Assembly: GCA_023421115.1 (NCBI GenBank)
Contig: JAEZUI010000035.1
Span: 1-12,540 of the forward strand
Reading direction: 5' to 3'
DNA length: 12,540 nt
DNA from: Bacillota bacterium
GTDB taxonomy: Bacteria > Bacillota > Clostridia > Acetivibrionales > Acetivibrionaceae
The position numbers were made by a program, and so were the translations under genes. The notes beneath the pieces were generated by a model that had not been told where the DNA came from, searched no databases, and was given only the letters and a program-made list of their open reading frames with translations. Positions within the stretch are counted from its first letter, which is position 1; every line of letters starts with the position of its first letter. Below are positions 11,744 through 12,540 of this stretch, piece after piece.

Positions 11744-12283
11744 TTAGTAACCGTTTTTTATTTGGTAAGTAAAGAAATAATTATTACTAGGCTTTCCAAG
11801 AAGATAATCTTTCAAATTGCCATTTTTGTAAAAGCCTGAACTAGATACTGAGTGTTGAGCATAGTATAATGTGTAATTAGAACTATAACCATGTATTACT
11901 TGTGAGTGAGTTGTATTCCCATTTGAATCAGCATGTTGAACTATGTCACCCTCATACAAATCCATATATATGGTGCTCCAATTATTAAGCGCTTGAGAAA
12001 CTGTATAAACTTTATAACTATATGCCTTATTGGTACCAGTACCATTTACATTTCCCCAATATTTTCTAAACCAATGAGCGTCTGTCCAAGTGCATGAATA
12101 ATTTGGATATGTACCTCTATAAAACCAAGATGAAATAGAATCCCTATTAGTTCCGGTCATACCCATTCCACCATATTTTAGCACTTGTGAAGCAAAATTT
12201 GTACAATCCCCTCCATCATTATAAAAGTTATAATATTTGCCTGCGTAAGTTCCACTGGATACGCTATGTTTATAGCATACCAC
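11744..12283 (-). CDS. Amidase-domain (Amidase_6-like) protein, N-terminally truncated
   Basis: The 179-residue frame matches the putative cysteine-type amidase domain Amidase_6 (from memory): YYNFYNDGGDCTNFASQVL with the catalytic C27, then W-rich motifs WTDAHWFRKYWGNV, EGDIVQHADSNG, and THSQVIHGY with the catalytic H126, followed by YYAQHS. The catalytic elements are intact. Family members are normally secreted cell-wall or peptide hydrolases with a signal peptide and an N-terminal extension, but here the frame begins with a GTG preceded directly by a TAA stop and has no Shine-Dalgarno sequence. Neither the signal peptide nor the usual first helix is found upstream in any frame. It is therefore probably a 5'-deleted gene, although the rest has not decayed. 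Confidence 0.75.
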   Translation of the reverse strand: MVCYKHSVSSGTYAGKYYNFYNDGGDCTNFASQVLKYGGMGMTGTNRDSISSWFYRGTYPNYSCTWTDAHWFRKYWGNVNGTGTNKAYSYKVYTVSQALNNWSTIYMDLYEGDIVQHADSNGNTTHSQVIHGYSSNYTLYYAQHSVSSSGFYKNGNLKDYLLGKPSNNYFFTYQIKNGY

Positions 12284-12442
12284 TTAAAAAACAAGAATTC
12301 TAAATTATCGCTATCATAAACTCTACCACATGAAACCCTTTAATATCAAATGGCTCATATCAGATCTAGTTTTAATGGCTTATAAACTTACACAAAATAT
12401 CAATTTTTAACGGAAATTATTTGTTTTACCTCACTTTTTCAC
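12284..12442. other. Gene-free stretch upstream of the amidase frame
   Basis: Neither strand shows a coding region or a signal-peptide-like sequence that could belong to the amidase. Stops occur in all minus-strand frames. I see no convincing promoter here. Confidence 0.5.
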
Positions 12443-12473
12443 AAAAAAAATCTATATCCTAATAGATACAGAT
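12443..12473 (-). terminator. Rho-independent terminator of a gene beyond the window
   Basis: On the minus strand ATCTGTATC-TATTAG-GATATAGAT forms a 9-bp stem (one G-U pair) followed by eight T (12443-12450). It would end a minus-strand transcript entering from the right edge, and it isolates the amidase frame from any promoter there. Confidence 0.7.
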
Positions 12474-12540
12474 TAAATCTTAATTATCCGGTAAGTTTAA
12501 ATTGTAGTTTCAATAACTGCACTTTTAAGGCAAGCTCTGA

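Overview
The window is AT-rich (roughly one third G+C by eye). Genes carry strong Shine-Dalgarno sequences (AAGGAGG type), and protein families and spacing are typical of Bacillota. The best fit is a chromosomal accessory region of a Clostridia-type organism, but no single gene fixes the species.

Positions 1-4235 hold a complete compact DDE transposon of the Tn7/Tn5053 (TnsB-TnsC, or TniA-TniB) type. The window starts exactly on its left end (TGTTGTCGGACA). The right end (TGTTATAGGACA, read on the minus strand) stops at 4235. Each end carries two copies of an 18-bp site, GGACA-N10-CAG. Between the ends, all genes are on the minus strand: a DDE transposase, an AAA+ ATPase whose start overlaps the transposase stop, two small accessory proteins and a terminator at the left end. 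A fifth reading frame of uncertain start lies near the right end. The insertion seems to have cut an 81-aa-or-longer host gene, whose 3' part follows at 4236-4453.

From 4443 to 8500 the sequence looks like ordinary host DNA. It holds a very stable 24-bp hairpin, a small unknown gene with a good promoter, a membrane-anchored alpha/beta hydrolase (minus strand), and, divergent from it, a two-component system: a multi-membrane-spanning histidine kinase followed by a response regulator with a LuxR-type C-terminal domain. A 22-codon frame bridges the kinase stop and the regulator start.

From 8500 to 9480 lie small genes. One encodes an 85-aa hydrophobic protein with a near-perfect Shine-Dalgarno sequence. 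Next come a degenerate 21-bp tandem repeat array and a 39-aa membrane peptide gene. A convergent promoter and terminator opposite the peptide gene's 3' end give the layout of a type I toxin-antitoxin module.

From 9569 to 11230 there is a ribbon-helix-helix-like protein gene whose ribosome binding site and start codon are tandemly duplicated. It is followed by a repeat-rich intergenic stretch: several hairpins, a 191-bp MITE-like element with 38-bp inverted ends, a gene fragment abutting it, and a possible solo insertion-sequence end with 22-bp spaced repeats.

The right part (11235-12283, minus strand) holds an amidase-domain protein that keeps its catalytic motifs but has lost its N-terminus and signal peptide, and a coiled-coil protein with an N-terminal membrane anchor. 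A terminator at 12443-12473 belongs to a minus-strand gene beyond the window.
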